Positions 43,616-52,892 are shown, counted from the first letter of the stretch. The stretch is 64,000 bases of DNA from Deltaproteobacteria bacterium (GCA_029261855.1 JAJDAN010000032.1:124001-188000); one strand, 5' to 3'. The notes: generated by a model not told the origin, from the letters alone. Program-made: numbers and translations.

Positions 43616-44749
43616 ATGGGACTGATGGACAAGATTCGCGGTGAGTTGATCGACATCATCGAGTGGGTGGACGACAACCACCACGCGATCGTCTGGCGCT
43701 TCCCGCGCTTCCACAATCAGATCAAGAACGGCGCGCAGTTGATCGTGCGACCGGGACAGGTGGCCGTCATGGTCGCCAACGGCAAGCTCGGCGACGTCTT
43801 CGAGCCGGGCATGTACCGCCTGGAGACGAAGAACCTGCCCGTCCTCTCGACCCTGCTGGGTTGGAAGTACGGCTTCGACAGCCCCTTCAAGGCCGAGGTC
43901 TACTTCGTCAACACGACGGTCATCACCGACCTGAAGTGGGGGACTCCGAACCCGGTGATGATGCGCGACAGCGACTTCGGTCCGGTTCGCGTACGCGCCT
44001 TCGGGACCTACACGCTGCGTGCGACGAACGCGGCGACCCTGCTGGCCGAGCTGGTGGGAACCGACTCCCTCTACGAGGCGGACGAGATCAGCGAGCTGCT
44101 GCGGTCCATCGTCAACAACGCCTTCGCGGAAGTGGTGTCGAATTCACAGATCCCGGTGCTGGACCTGGCCATGTCCTACCGCGACCTGTCCGAAAAAATG
44201 CGCCATGCAGTGCTCGAGATGGTGGACGACGAGTACGGGCTCGAGATCCCGCAGCTCCACATCGTCAACATCTCGCTGCCGGCCGAAGTCGAGAAGGCGC
44301 TCGACGTACGCACGGGCATGGCGGCCGTGGGAGACATGGCGGCCTACCAGGCCTACCAGATCGGCAGCTCGATGCCGGTGGCCGCGGAGAACCCGGCCGG
44401 CGGACTCGCCGGCGCCGGGCTCGGCATGGGCATGGGCATGGCGATGGCGCAGCCCATGATGGGTGGCATGAGTGGGATGGCTGGACCGGGCGGGGCACAA
44501 GGTCCCGCGCCCGGTGGAGGCGTGCCGAGTCCGGTGCCGCCGCCGCCCGTCGCGCCGCCGCCGCCGCCGCCGGTCCCGACCTGGCACCTGGCGGAGAACG
44601 GCGAGGCCATTGGCCCCTTTACCCAACCGCAGCTCGGTGAAGCTGTGACCAGTGGGCGCATGCGACCCGACACACTGGTGTGGCGCGCGGGCATGCCCGG
44701 TTGGACCCAGGCGGGCGAACTGGCCGAGCTCCAACCTCTCTTCCGGTAA
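43616..44749 (+). CDS. YdjI-like SPFH protein with C-terminal GYF_2 domain
   Basis: 377 residues. The N-terminal two thirds match the SPFH/virion-core family represented by B. subtilis YdjI: IRGELIDIIEWVDDNHHAIVWRFPR, NGAQLIVRPGQVAVMVANGKLGDVFEPGMYRLET and YVNTTVITDLKWGT. A Gly/Met-rich and then Pro-rich linker (about 258-320) leads to a GYF_2 domain (about 322-375: WHLAENGEAIGPFTQPQLGEAV, WRAGMPGWTQAGEL). No membrane helix is visible. GGAG precedes ATG 43616. Its zinc-ribbon neighbour suggests joint action at membranes. Confidence 0.84.
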   Translation: MGLMDKIRGELIDIIEWVDDNHHAIVWRFPRFHNQIKNGAQLIVRPGQVAVMVANGKLGDVFEPGMYRLETKNLPVLSTLLGWKYGFDSPFKAEVYFVNTTVITDLKWGTPNPVMMRDSDFGPVRVRAFGTYTLRATNAATLLAELVGTDSLYEADEISELLRSIVNNAFAEVVSNSQIPVLDLAMSYRDLSEKMRHAVLEMVDDEYGLEIPQLHIVNISLPAEVEKALDVRTGMAAVGDMAAYQAYQIGSSMPVAAENPAGGLAGAGLGMGMGMAMAQPMMGGMSGMAGPGGAQGPAPGGGVPSPVPPPPVAPPPPPPVPTWHLAENGEAIGPFTQPQLGEAVTSGRMRPDTLVWRAGMPGWTQAGELAELQPLFR

Positions 44750-44766
44750 GCCTCTCGAGGCGAGGC

Positions 44767-46128
44767 TCAGGCGGGCTCGCCGACCTGTTCGATCCAGGCG
44801 GCGAGCTGACCCGGGTAGCCCACTGCCTTCTGGCGTTCCTGCACGCGTTGCAGGATCTCGGCCAGGGTCTCTGCCGACGGAGCCTCTCCCAGCTTCGCCG
44901 CCACGTGGTCCGCGGTGGCGCGCGCGGCTTGCGCGGCGGGCGAGGCGACCGATGAGTCGACGTCGCCCGCGCGGTCCGAGATGCCGAGGAATTTCTCGAT
45001 GGCTTCCTTTGAAACCTGGGCGGCGTGCTTCCGCGACGCCACGATGTTGCCCTTGCCCGTGACGACGTTGCCCACCGAGAAGAGCGTTGGGAAGCCGTCG
45101 ATGTGGCCGTACTCCCAGTCGGCAAAGGCGAAGAGCTCGCCCTTCATGGGGATGCCGGGGATGGCCTCGGGGATGCTGCCGATGGAGCTGATCACCCAGG
45201 TGCCCCGGGCTTCGAAGGTGTCGTCGGTGGGGATGACGCGACCGTTCTCGATCTTCGTGCGGCGGAAGCGGATCCCGACGAGTCGTCCGTCTTCGACGAT
45301 GAGCTCGTCGGGCGCGCACAGCGGCTCGACGTCGAAGCGGTACTTCTCCTGGGCCTTGGCGAGCATGCGGGCCCTGCCGTTGCGGACCTTCTCGAGCCGC
45401 GCCTCGTCTGCGCCCTCGGGCGCCTCCATCAGGGGCATGTCCTCGACCCGCCGGCGGTAGTAGAGGGTGCAGCCCGCGAGCCCCAGGTCTTCATAGGCGA
45501 GGCCATGGCCTTCGAGGATCTTCGGGATGCCCTTGACCTCGAGCTCATGGATGCTGGTCTCGATGCCGCGTTCGGTCAGGACGCGCTTCACGTTCTCGAG
45601 CATCAGGATCTTCGAGACGTCGATCGAGGCGAGCCCACCGCCGACCACGATGCAGCCGTCCGGGTAGTCGAAGCGCTCGCCGGCGTAGTGCGGGTCGTCC
45701 TGGTGGTTGAACGAGATGACGAAGGGGTTCTGGTAGACGAGCCCCTTGCCCACGTAGGCGTCGGCGCCCTCGATGGGCAGGCCGCGGTCGCACCAGGCGC
45801 CGTTGGCGAGCACCACTGCCGAGAAGCCCCAGTGGTTGGCGAGGTCGTCGAAGTCGACATCGCGACCGATCTTCGTGTTCGGCACGAAGTGGACGTTGGG
45901 GTGCGACAGCTTGGCGCGGATGCCGTCGTATTCCTTGCGTCGCAGGGCCACGTGCCACGAGGGAAGACCGTCTTCGATCTTCCCGTAGGGCCGCGGGTTC
46001 TGTTCGAAGACGACGACCACGCAGCCGTGTTCGGCCAGCCGTCCCGCCACCTCGGCGCCCGCGGTCGCACCACCGATGACGGCGACGATGTGCGTGCTTC
46101 CGTTCGATCCCGCTTTCGCCCCAGGCAT
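44767..46128 (-). CDS. FAD-dependent NAD(P) oxidoreductase
   Basis: 453 residues of the pyridine nucleotide-disulphide oxidoreductase superfamily, near the glutamate synthase small subunit/ferredoxin-NADP reductase type. FAD-binding VAVIGGATAGAEVAGRLAE with VVVFEQNPRPYGKIEDGLP, then CIVVGGGLASIDVSKILM as the NAD(P) site, and LFSVGNVVTGKGNIVASRKHA near the end. No iron-sulphur cysteines or redox disulphide are apparent. Physiological partner unknown. Confidence 0.83.
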   Translation of the reverse strand: MPGAKAGSNGSTHIVAVIGGATAGAEVAGRLAEHGCVVVVFEQNPRPYGKIEDGLPSWHVALRRKEYDGIRAKLSHPNVHFVPNTKIGRDVDFDDLANHWGFSAVVLANGAWCDRGLPIEGADAYVGKGLVYQNPFVISFNHQDDPHYAGERFDYPDGCIVVGGGLASIDVSKILMLENVKRVLTERGIETSIHELEVKGIPKILEGHGLAYEDLGLAGCTLYYRRRVEDMPLMEAPEGADEARLEKVRNGRARMLAKAQEKYRFDVEPLCAPDELIVEDGRLVGIRFRRTKIENGRVIPTDDTFEARGTWVISSIGSIPEAIPGIPMKGELFAFADWEYGHIDGFPTLFSVGNVVTGKGNIVASRKHAAQVSKEAIEKFLGISDRAGDVDSSVASPAAQAARATADHVAAKLGEAPSAETLAEILQRVQERQKAVGYPGQLAAWIEQVGEPA

Positions 46129-46220
46129 CGCGCCGATGGTGCCCCGGATCGATGTCGCTCACAAGACGAGGCGAGGCGAGCGGTCCGTCCCCGCTGTCCG
46201 CTTGCTAGCGTCCGGGGCGC

Positions 46221-46296
46221 GGGCCCTTAGCTCAGGGGTTAGAGCAACCGGCTCATAACCGGATGGTCCCTGGTTCGAACCCAGGAGGGCCCACCA
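46221..46296 (+). tRNA. tRNA-Ile2 (CAU anticodon, expected lysidine)
   Basis: A 76-nt cloverleaf: acceptor GGGCCCT/AGGGCCC, D-arm GCTC/GAGC, anticodon arm ACCGG-CTCATAA-CCGGA, T-arm CCTGG-TTCGAAC-CCAGG, discriminator A and encoded CCA. The anticodon CAT at 46254-46256 allows Met or Ile2. C4-G69 and C5-G68 and close likeness to E. coli tRNA-Ile2 favour the lysidine-modified isoleucine tRNA reading AUA. Elongator Met in E. coli has U4-A69 and A5-U68. Pair 27-43 is an A-A mismatch. Confidence 0.85.
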
Positions 46297-46328
46297 TCTC
46301 GCAGCCGACTCGAAGCTATCGTTCGGCC

Positions 46329-47597
46329 ATGCCCAGTCGCGCGTCCGCTGCATTCGATCCTGGATCCCTGGCCCCCGATCAGCTCGTCGCGGAAGCTTGC
46401 GACAAGGCGGGGTCTTCTGACTTCGGCGACGACGAGTCGTTTCGCGAGGGCCTCCGCGTGCTCTGTGAATCGCTCGAGGGAGAGGCGCGCCTGAACGCGA
46501 TCGGTCGCGCGACCCAGCACGCCCGCATCGTCGACAGCCTGGTCACCCGCCTCAGCGTCGAGCGCTACTTCGCACGCCACCCGGAAATCGAAGACGAAGA
46601 CCTCGGCGATCCGGTCGTGATCGTCGGCCTGATGCGCACCGGGACGACCCGACTCCACCGTTTGCTCGGCGCGGGGCCCGGCTTCGAGGTCGCCGCCTGG
46701 TGGGAGGTGCGATACCCGGCGCCCTTTTTCGGGAGCGACTGGTCTGGGAGCGCCGGGTCCGACAGCGACGGGCCCGGGAGCGATTCGCGCAGCGAGGACC
46801 CGCGCATCGCCGCCGCCCGGGAAGAGGTGCGCCTCACCCTGGAAGCGGTGCCGGTGCTGGCCAGCGTCCATCCCTGGGACGCCGAAGGGGCGGACGAAGA
46901 GGTAATGCTGCTCGAACACGCCTTCACGAGCTGGGTGCCGGAATCCGGTGCGAACGTGCCGAGCTACAGCTCCTGGCTCGACGCCCAGGACCTGGTGCCC
47001 GCCTACCGCTACCTGGCACGCTTGCTGCGGTTCATCCAGTGGCAGAAGAAGCAGTCCGGACGCACGCCCCAGGGTTCGGCAGGGGGTGAGAAGAGACGCT
47101 GGATCCTGAAGGCACCGTTCCACCTGGCCTACGTGGACGCCTTGTTCGAGGTGTTCCCGGGACTGTGCATCCTGCAGACCCATCGCGACCCGGTCGAGAC
47201 GATCCCTTCCGGCGCCAGCATGTACCGCGCGTTGCACGCCCTCAACAGCGACCATGTCGACCCGCACCGCTGCGGCGCCAAGGTGCGCGACCGCTTCGGC
47301 GGAGCGCTCACCCGTTGCATGCGGTCGCGCGAGAAGCATCCGGCGGATCGCTTCCTCGACGTCGACTACCGGTCGGTGGGCCGCAGCCCGATCGACGAGG
47401 CGCGCCGAATCTACGACTGGCTGGGTGCGCGGTGGACCGCGGAAGCCAAAGTCGCCATGCAGGGCTGGCTGCGGGACAACGCCCGCGAGAAACGCGCGGC
47501 TCATGAATACGACCTTTCGGACTTCGGGTTCAGCGAAGCCGGGCTGGCTGCGGACTTCGCGGAGTACCGCGAGCGCTACATCCTGAAGAGCCCCTGA
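46329..47597 (+). CDS. Sulfotransferase family protein
   Basis: 422 residues. PAPS-binding motifs: the 5'-phosphosulfate loop VVIVGLMRTGTTRLHRLLG (about 98-115) and the 3'-phosphate site ILQTHRDPVETIPSGASM (about 280-297). The insertion GSDWSGSAGSDSDGPGSDS (about 137-156) is low-complexity. The acceptor cannot be told; large PAPS-dependent families of this kind are abundant in GC-rich Proteobacteria and Myxococcota-like genomes. ATG 46329 lies 32 nt after the tRNA. Confidence 0.87.
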   Translation: MPSRASAAFDPGSLAPDQLVAEACDKAGSSDFGDDESFREGLRVLCESLEGEARLNAIGRATQHARIVDSLVTRLSVERYFARHPEIEDEDLGDPVVIVGLMRTGTTRLHRLLGAGPGFEVAAWWEVRYPAPFFGSDWSGSAGSDSDGPGSDSRSEDPRIAAAREEVRLTLEAVPVLASVHPWDAEGADEEVMLLEHAFTSWVPESGANVPSYSSWLDAQDLVPAYRYLARLLRFIQWQKKQSGRTPQGSAGGEKRRWILKAPFHLAYVDALFEVFPGLCILQTHRDPVETIPSGASMYRALHALNSDHVDPHRCGAKVRDRFGGALTRCMRSREKHPADRFLDVDYRSVGRSPIDEARRIYDWLGARWTAEAKVAMQGWLRDNAREKRAAHEYDLSDFGFSEAGLAADFAEYRERYILKSP

Positions 47598-47621
47598 AGC
47601 CGGGGACTGCGGAGACCTTCC

Positions 47622-48596
47622 ATGTTCACCATGCGCTTCGATATGAGGACCCATCCGAAGGGTGCGTCCATCCAGGAGCTGTACGCGGCGGCGCTCGAGA
47701 TGTCCCAGTGGGCCGAGGACCGCGGCTGTATCGGCGTGCAGGTGTCCGAGCACCACGCATCGCCGGACGGCTACCTGCCCGCGCCCCTCGTGTTGGCGTC
47801 GGGGATCGCTGCCCGGACGAAGACCCTGTCTGTGCAAGTCGCAGCGCTACTGGTGCCGCTCCACGACCCGGTCGAGCTCGCCGAGCAGATGGCGGTGCTC
47901 GACGTGATGAGCGGCGGTCGCGTCAACTACATCTGCGCCATCGGCTATCGGCCCGAGGAATACGCGATGTTCGGTCGCGCCATGAAGGGCCGGGGCCGCC
48001 GCATGGAGGACTGCATCGCCGTCCTGCGGCGCGCGTTCACCGGCGAGCCCTTCGACTACGAGGGGCGTCCCGTGCAGGTGACGCCGAAGCCGCTCACCCC
48101 GGGCGGTCCGCTGCTGTTGATGGGCGGCAGCAGCGATATCGCTGTCCGCCGGGCCGCTCGCCTGGGAATGGGCATGATCACCCAGGGCGGCGACGCGCGA
48201 CTGCAGCAGCTCTACGAAGACAGCTGTCGCGAAGCCGGGACGACGCCCGGGCTGTTCGTGAACCCGCCCGTGGAAGGAGCCGTGATGTCCGGCTTCGTGG
48301 CCGACGACCCCGACGCGGCCTGGGCGGAAATGGGTCCCTTCCTGCTGCATGACGCACAGATGTACGCGGCCTGGCTGGGCCAGACGTCGACCTCGACCAA
48401 GAGCGTCGCAGGCAGCGTCGAGGCGTTGCGCGCAGAGAACGGGTCGTACCGCATCTTCTCCGTCGACGAGGCCGTGGACCACGTGAAGGCGACGGGCATG
48501 CTGCTCACCCAGCCCCTGTGTGGAGGCCTGCCGCCAAAGCTCGCGTGGCAGAGTCTCGAGCTACTCGTCGACAAGGTCCTGCCTCGCACCGTTTGA
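47622..48596 (+). CDS. LLM-class flavin-dependent oxidoreductase
   Basis: 324 residues of the bacterial-luciferase-like barrel family, which uses FMN or F420. GVQVSEHHASPDGYLPAPLVLASGIAARTKT, VAALLVPLHDPVELAEQMAVLDVMSGGRV and GYRPEEYAMFGRAMKGRGRRMEDCIAVLRRAFTGEPFDYEGR are characteristic. The cofactor cannot be decided by eye. It follows the sulfotransferase after 24 nt and may share its transcript, possibly in degradation of an organic compound. Confidence 0.88.
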   Translation: MFTMRFDMRTHPKGASIQELYAAALEMSQWAEDRGCIGVQVSEHHASPDGYLPAPLVLASGIAARTKTLSVQVAALLVPLHDPVELAEQMAVLDVMSGGRVNYICAIGYRPEEYAMFGRAMKGRGRRMEDCIAVLRRAFTGEPFDYEGRPVQVTPKPLTPGGPLLLMGGSSDIAVRRAARLGMGMITQGGDARLQQLYEDSCREAGTTPGLFVNPPVEGAVMSGFVADDPDAAWAEMGPFLLHDAQMYAAWLGQTSTSTKSVAGSVEALRAENGSYRIFSVDEAVDHVKATGMLLTQPLCGGLPPKLAWQSLELLVDKVLPRTV

Positions 48597-48622
48597 CGGA
48601 ATCGCGACCGGCGAATATGAAA

Positions 48623-48650
48623 CGGCCCGCCCCCTTTCGGGAACGGGCCG
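48623..48650. terminator. Terminator-like hairpin between convergent genes
   Basis: CGGCCCG and CGGGCCG form a 7-bp stem about a 14-base loop, 26 nt after the LLM gene and upstream of the convergent MFS stop. A CCCG/CGGG alternative lies inside. No strong T-run follows in either direction. Confidence 0.5.
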
Positions 48651-48833
48651 CTTCGGACTGAGACAGGATGCGGGACTGTCGAGTCCTTTTGGAGAATTTT
48701 GGGGTGAGTCAATCCGGAGAAGGACTCGGGTTCACTGTTAGCACACGATGTGCACACAGTGAATGAGAGGAGTTCGCCCCACAGCTCTCGGTGCGACACT
48801 TCCGGTCGGACCACAGACCACCCGATGCATCGG

Positions 48834-50135
48834 TCAGGTGTTGCGGATCTCGAGGTCGGCCTTGAGGGTTCGCGCTGCCAGCAGGTAGTGGATCCCCGCC
48901 CAGGCGTTGCCGACCATGACCACACTGACGAGCGCGTAGCGGATCGATTCGACGCCGTAGGTCGGAGCAAGCTGGTCGCTGACGAATCCGACGAACCAGG
49001 GCCCGATGCCGAGCCCGATCAGGTTCAGGATGAAGAGCAGGATCGCCGACGCCATGGCGCGCATGTGGGGCTTCACGAGGGTCTGGGTCATCGCGAACGA
49101 CGGGCCCAGGTACATCGGCCCGGCGATGGCGGCGAGCACGCCGACCGAAAGCGCCACGTACGGATCGGGCGCCATGTAGTAGCCGAAGGCGATGGGCACC
49201 CCGAACAGGGTCGCGATGCCCGGCACCCACATGTACCAGCGCACGTCGCTCGGTCCGAGTCGGTCGGCGAGCCAACCCCCCAAATAGGTGCCAACGGTTC
49301 CGATCAGTCCGAGCCCGGCGAGCCAGCTTCCCCGCTCTTCGAGACCCATCTCGTGGACGCGCGCAAAGAAGGACGGCACGAACAGCGCGGCGCCGTAACC
49401 GACGAAGGCGTGCAGGGCGCCCGCCCAGGCGAGGTGCCAGAACGACTTCAGACGCGCCATGAAGCGCAGGACTTCCATCGTCGTTTCGGCGGCGACCTGC
49501 TGTCCGGCGTCCTGACTGCCGCGGACGGGCTCCTTCAAGGTCATCCGAACCACCAGCGCGATCAGCACGCCCGGCAGTCCCACGGCGACGAAGGCCATCC
49601 GCCAGCCGAACCAGGCGCCCACCCAGGCGCCGACCAGGGTGCCGAGGGCGCCGCCAATGGGGATCCCGAGCGCGTAGATCGACAGCGCCGTGGCCCGGCG
49701 TTCGGCCGGGAAGTAGTCCGAGATCAGCGAGTGCGCGGGCGGCGAGCAGCCCGCCTCGCCGACTCCGACCCCGATGCGTGCCAGAAGCAGCATCGGGAAG
49801 CTGCGTGCGGCGCCCGTGACCGCGGTCATCACGCTCCAGATGAGCACCGAGATCGCGATGATGTTCCGGCGCGAGCCGCGGTCGGCCCAGCGCGCAATGG
49901 GGATCCCGGCGAAGGTGTAGAAGAGAGCGAAGGCGATACCGCCGAGGAAGCCGAGCTGCGTGTCCGAGAGCTCGATCTCTTCCCGGATGTTCTCGAGCAG
50001 GATCGAGAGGATCTGGCGATCGATGAAGTTGAAGACGTAGACGCCCAGCAGCAGGCCCAGCGCGTAGCGGGCGTAGCCGGGGCTGATCGCGTTTGCTGCG
50101 GGGTCAGCCGCGGGGTCGGGTGCTGCAGTGGCCAT
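48834..50135 (-). CDS. MFS transporter (Spinster-like)
   Basis: 433 residues with about twelve hydrophobic helices. The first loop reads FNFIDRQILSILLENIREEIELSD and ARWADRGSRRNIIAISVLIWS (motif A type), GEAGCSPPAHSLISDYFPAERRATALSIYALGIPIGGALG is the helix-4/5 region. The FIDRQ motif is typical of the Spinster-like and related organic-anion/sugar-lipid exporters; substrate unknown. The track start at 50369 would add a non-membrane tail; ATG 50135 is preferred. Confidence 0.87.
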   Translation of the reverse strand: MATAAPDPAADPAANAISPGYARYALGLLLGVYVFNFIDRQILSILLENIREEIELSDTQLGFLGGIAFALFYTFAGIPIARWADRGSRRNIIAISVLIWSVMTAVTGAARSFPMLLLARIGVGVGEAGCSPPAHSLISDYFPAERRATALSIYALGIPIGGALGTLVGAWVGAWFGWRMAFVAVGLPGVLIALVVRMTLKEPVRGSQDAGQQVAAETTMEVLRFMARLKSFWHLAWAGALHAFVGYGAALFVPSFFARVHEMGLEERGSWLAGLGLIGTVGTYLGGWLADRLGPSDVRWYMWVPGIATLFGVPIAFGYYMAPDPYVALSVGVLAAIAGPMYLGPSFAMTQTLVKPHMRAMASAILLFILNLIGLGIGPWFVGFVSDQLAPTYGVESIRYALVSVVMVGNAWAGIHYLLAARTLKADLEIRNT

Positions 50136-50355
50136 GCGGGTCGCCCATCGTGTCCCAGACGCGCCACGCGAGTCAACCGAATCCGGAAAACATTCCAATT
50201 GCAAGGAGTTAGCGAGGTCGAGCGCGAGCTGCCCCGCAGGCACCTGCCTCCCCTGGCTGCTACCATCGCTGGGCTTCGTCCCCCGTCCGGCTCGCCCGAA
50301 GCCTTGCAGCCCGAACCCGCTCCGTCCCCTCAGATATTCCCCGAGCCTCAGCCCC

Positions 50356-51396
50356 ATGAAGAACGACAAAGACCGCTATTGGGACTGCCTGGACCAGGCC
50401 ATGGAGGCTTCCCACGGCGGCCGCATCGAGGAGGCGCTCGCCTGGCTCGATGAAGCGCTGCGTGTGCACCCGGGTGGCGCGGAAGCCCACAACGGGCGCG
50501 GTGAGATCCAGTGGGACGAGGGGCGCATCGACGAGGCCCTCTTCGAGTTCGAGGCCGCCGCCCGCACCGACCCCAAGTTCACCGCTGCCCACCTGAACCG
50601 GGTCGAGCTGCTGATCGAGGAGCTCGGCGAGTTCGAGCAGGCCCTCGAGCTGTGCGACGACCTGCTGACCGGGCGCGCCGAGCTGCCGCGCCCGGACCGC
50701 ACCCTGCAGAGCGAGGTCTACTACCTCAAGTCGAAGGCGCTCTTCTATCTCGACGATCTCGAGGGCGCGGTCTTCCTGGTGCGTCGCGCCCTCAAGGCGG
50801 CCGGTGACCAGCCGGTCTACAGCGCGTTCGAAGGCCAGGTGCTGTTCGAGCTGGGTCGCTACGCCGAGTCCCAGCGCGTGCTCGAGCACGCGGTCGCCAT
50901 CGACCCGGACGCCGCGCACGCCGTCTACCACTTCGGTCTGGTGCTCGAGCGGGCCGCCGACCCCGAGGAAGCCGCTCGCTGCTTCGCCCGCGCCAACGCG
51001 CTCGACCCCCAGCACTACCCGCTTCCGGCGGAGGTTTCCGAAGAGTTCTTCCGCGAGGTCATGGACGAGGCCCTGGCGAACCTGCCGAAGTCCGTGCGCG
51101 ACACCATGGAAAACGTGCCGCTGCTGGTCGAGGACTTCCCGTCTCTCGACCTGGTGCAGAGCGAGGACATCTCGCCGCAGATCCTCGGCATCTTCGTCGG
51201 GGTACCTCGCACCCAGGCGTCGGTTACGGACCAGATGCCCGACATCGACCGCATCATCCTGTTCAAGAAGAACCTCGAGAAGATCTGCCAGGACCGCGAG
51301 GACCTGATCGACCAGATCCAGATCACCGTGCGACACGAGGTGGGCCACTACCTCGGTCTGGACGAGGACGATCTCGAGAGGCTCGGCCTGGCCTGA
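50356..51396 (+). CDS. TPR protein with C-terminal Zincin_1 metallopeptidase motif
   Basis: 346 residues. Helical TPR-like repeats fill about 1-225 (RIEEALAWLDEALRVHPGGAEAHNGRGEIQ, then EALFEFEAAARTDPKFTAAHLN). The C-terminal part (about 240-345) matches the TTHA0227-type minimal zinc metallopeptidase: DRIILFKKNLEKIC and the zinc motif VRHEVGHYLGLDEDDL, with HExxH and a third ligand near the end. The family is widespread; its substrates are unknown. ATG 50356 is used instead of the track start in the MFS leader. Confidence 0.82.
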   Translation: MKNDKDRYWDCLDQAMEASHGGRIEEALAWLDEALRVHPGGAEAHNGRGEIQWDEGRIDEALFEFEAAARTDPKFTAAHLNRVELLIEELGEFEQALELCDDLLTGRAELPRPDRTLQSEVYYLKSKALFYLDDLEGAVFLVRRALKAAGDQPVYSAFEGQVLFELGRYAESQRVLEHAVAIDPDAAHAVYHFGLVLERAADPEEAARCFARANALDPQHYPLPAEVSEEFFREVMDEALANLPKSVRDTMENVPLLVEDFPSLDLVQSEDISPQILGIFVGVPRTQASVTDQMPDIDRIILFKKNLEKICQDREDLIDQIQITVRHEVGHYLGLDEDDLERLGLA

Positions 51397-51398
51397 GC

Positions 51399-52892
51399 GT
51401 GTCGACCCCCGACCCGTCTCCCCACGCCGCCGAAGGCTCTCTTCCTGGCTCGGGTGGTGACGCCCTGGCGGCACGCCTGCGGGCGATCGTCGGGAGCGAC
51501 GGACTCCTGGTTCGCGACGACGAGTTGTTCGTCTACGAGTGCGACGGCCTGACCCTCGAAGCGTGCCGTCCCACCGCCGTGGTCCTGCCCGAGACCACCG
51601 CGCAGGTGGCAGCGGTAGTGCGCGCGTGCCGGGCGGCCGGCGTTCCCTTCGTGCCGCGCGGCGCCGGCACGGGCTTGTCCGGCGGCGCCCACCCGGTGCC
51701 CGGCAGCGTCGTGATCGAGTGCTCGCGCATGAAGAAGATCCTCGCGGTCGACGCGGAGAACCGCACCGCAGTCGTGCAGCCGGGGGTCGTCAACGCCGAC
51801 CTGTCCGACGCCATCCAGCATCTCGGCTTGTTCTACGCGCCCGACCCCTCGAGCCAGCTCGCCTGCACGATCGGTGGCAACGTCGCGGAGAACTCCGGCG
51901 GACCGCACACCCTGAAGTACGGCGCGACGACGGACCACGTGCTCGCCGTCGAGGTCGTGATGCCGGACGGCGAGATCCTGCGACTGGGCTCGCCAACGGG
52001 CGCGGCCAGCGGACTCGACCTGGTGGGTGCCTTCGTGGGCAGCGAGGGCACACTCGGAATCGCCACCGAGGTAACCGTGCGCCTCACCGCCCTCCCCGAG
52101 GCGATCGAGACCCTGCTGGTGATCTTCCCCGACGTGGTGACCGCGTGTCGCGCCGTGGGTGAAGTGATCGGGACGGGCCTGGTGCCCGCCGCCATGGAGA
52201 TTCTCGACCAACGCACCATCGCTGCGGTCGAAGACAGCGTCTACGCCGCCGGCCTGCCGCGCGACGCGGGCGCCGTCCTGATCTGCGAGCTCGACGGAGC
52301 TGCGGTCTCGCTCGACCCGCAGGTCGAACGTATCCGCGAGATCGCCCGGGCCAACCAGGCGAGCGACGTGCGGGTGGCCGAGGACGAGACCCAGCGCGCC
52401 CAGTTCTGGAAGGCCCGCAAGGGCGCCTTCGGGGCCATGGGACGACTGGCACCGGACCTCTACGTGCATGACGCGGTGGTGCCGCGCGCCAAGCTGCCGG
52501 AGGTGATCGCGCAGGTGTGCGAGATCGCGGACCGCCACCGCCTGCGGCTCTCCAACGTCTTCCACGCCGGCGACGGCAACCTGCACCCGAACATCTCCTT
52601 CGACCGGCGCGACGAGGACGAGCTCGGGCGCGTCATCCAGGCGGGGGGAGAAATTCTGGCGGCGTGCGTGGCCGCGGGCGGTGTCATCACGGGCGAGCAC
52701 GGGGTCGGTGTCGAGAAGCGCGACTATCTCCCGCTCGTCTTCAGCGAGGCGGACCTCGACGCGATGCGACGCCTGCGCGCCGCCTTCGACCCGGATCTCG
52801 TCTGCAACCCCGGCAAGGCGTTCCCGACCACGCGCTTCTGCGCCGAGTCGAACCCGAAGGCCCGGGGCTACGACCAGGTCCCCTTCGAATGA
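51399..52892 (+). CDS. glcD: Glycolate oxidase subunit GlcD (FAD-binding)
   Basis: 497 residues. PCMH-type FAD domain: VPFVPRGAGTGLSGGAHPV and IGGNVAENSGGPHTLKYGATTDHVLAVEVV; the C-terminal FAD-oxidase domain shows FHAGDGNLHPNISFD and GEHGVGVEKRDYLPLVF. GlcDEF oxidises glycolate or D-lactate to the 2-oxo acid, passing electrons to the respiratory chain through GlcF. A short gap of two bases separates it from the previous gene; GTG 51399 is the start. GlcE overlaps its end as ATGA. Confidence 0.93.
   Translation: MSTPDPSPHAAEGSLPGSGGDALAARLRAIVGSDGLLVRDDELFVYECDGLTLEACRPTAVVLPETTAQVAAVVRACRAAGVPFVPRGAGTGLSGGAHPVPGSVVIECSRMKKILAVDAENRTAVVQPGVVNADLSDAIQHLGLFYAPDPSSQLACTIGGNVAENSGGPHTLKYGATTDHVLAVEVVMPDGEILRLGSPTGAASGLDLVGAFVGSEGTLGIATEVTVRLTALPEAIETLLVIFPDVVTACRAVGEVIGTGLVPAAMEILDQRTIAAVEDSVYAAGLPRDAGAVLICELDGAAVSLDPQVERIREIARANQASDVRVAEDETQRAQFWKARKGAFGAMGRLAPDLYVHDAVVPRAKLPEVIAQVCEIADRHRLRLSNVFHAGDGNLHPNISFDRRDEDELGRVIQAGGEILAACVAAGGVITGEHGVGVEKRDYLPLVFSEADLDAMRRLRAAFDPDLVCNPGKAFPTTRFCAESNPKARGYDQVPFE

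Noticed and set aside
45025-46230. 401-residue plus-strand ORF
   Set aside because: Antisense to the FAD oxidoreductase.
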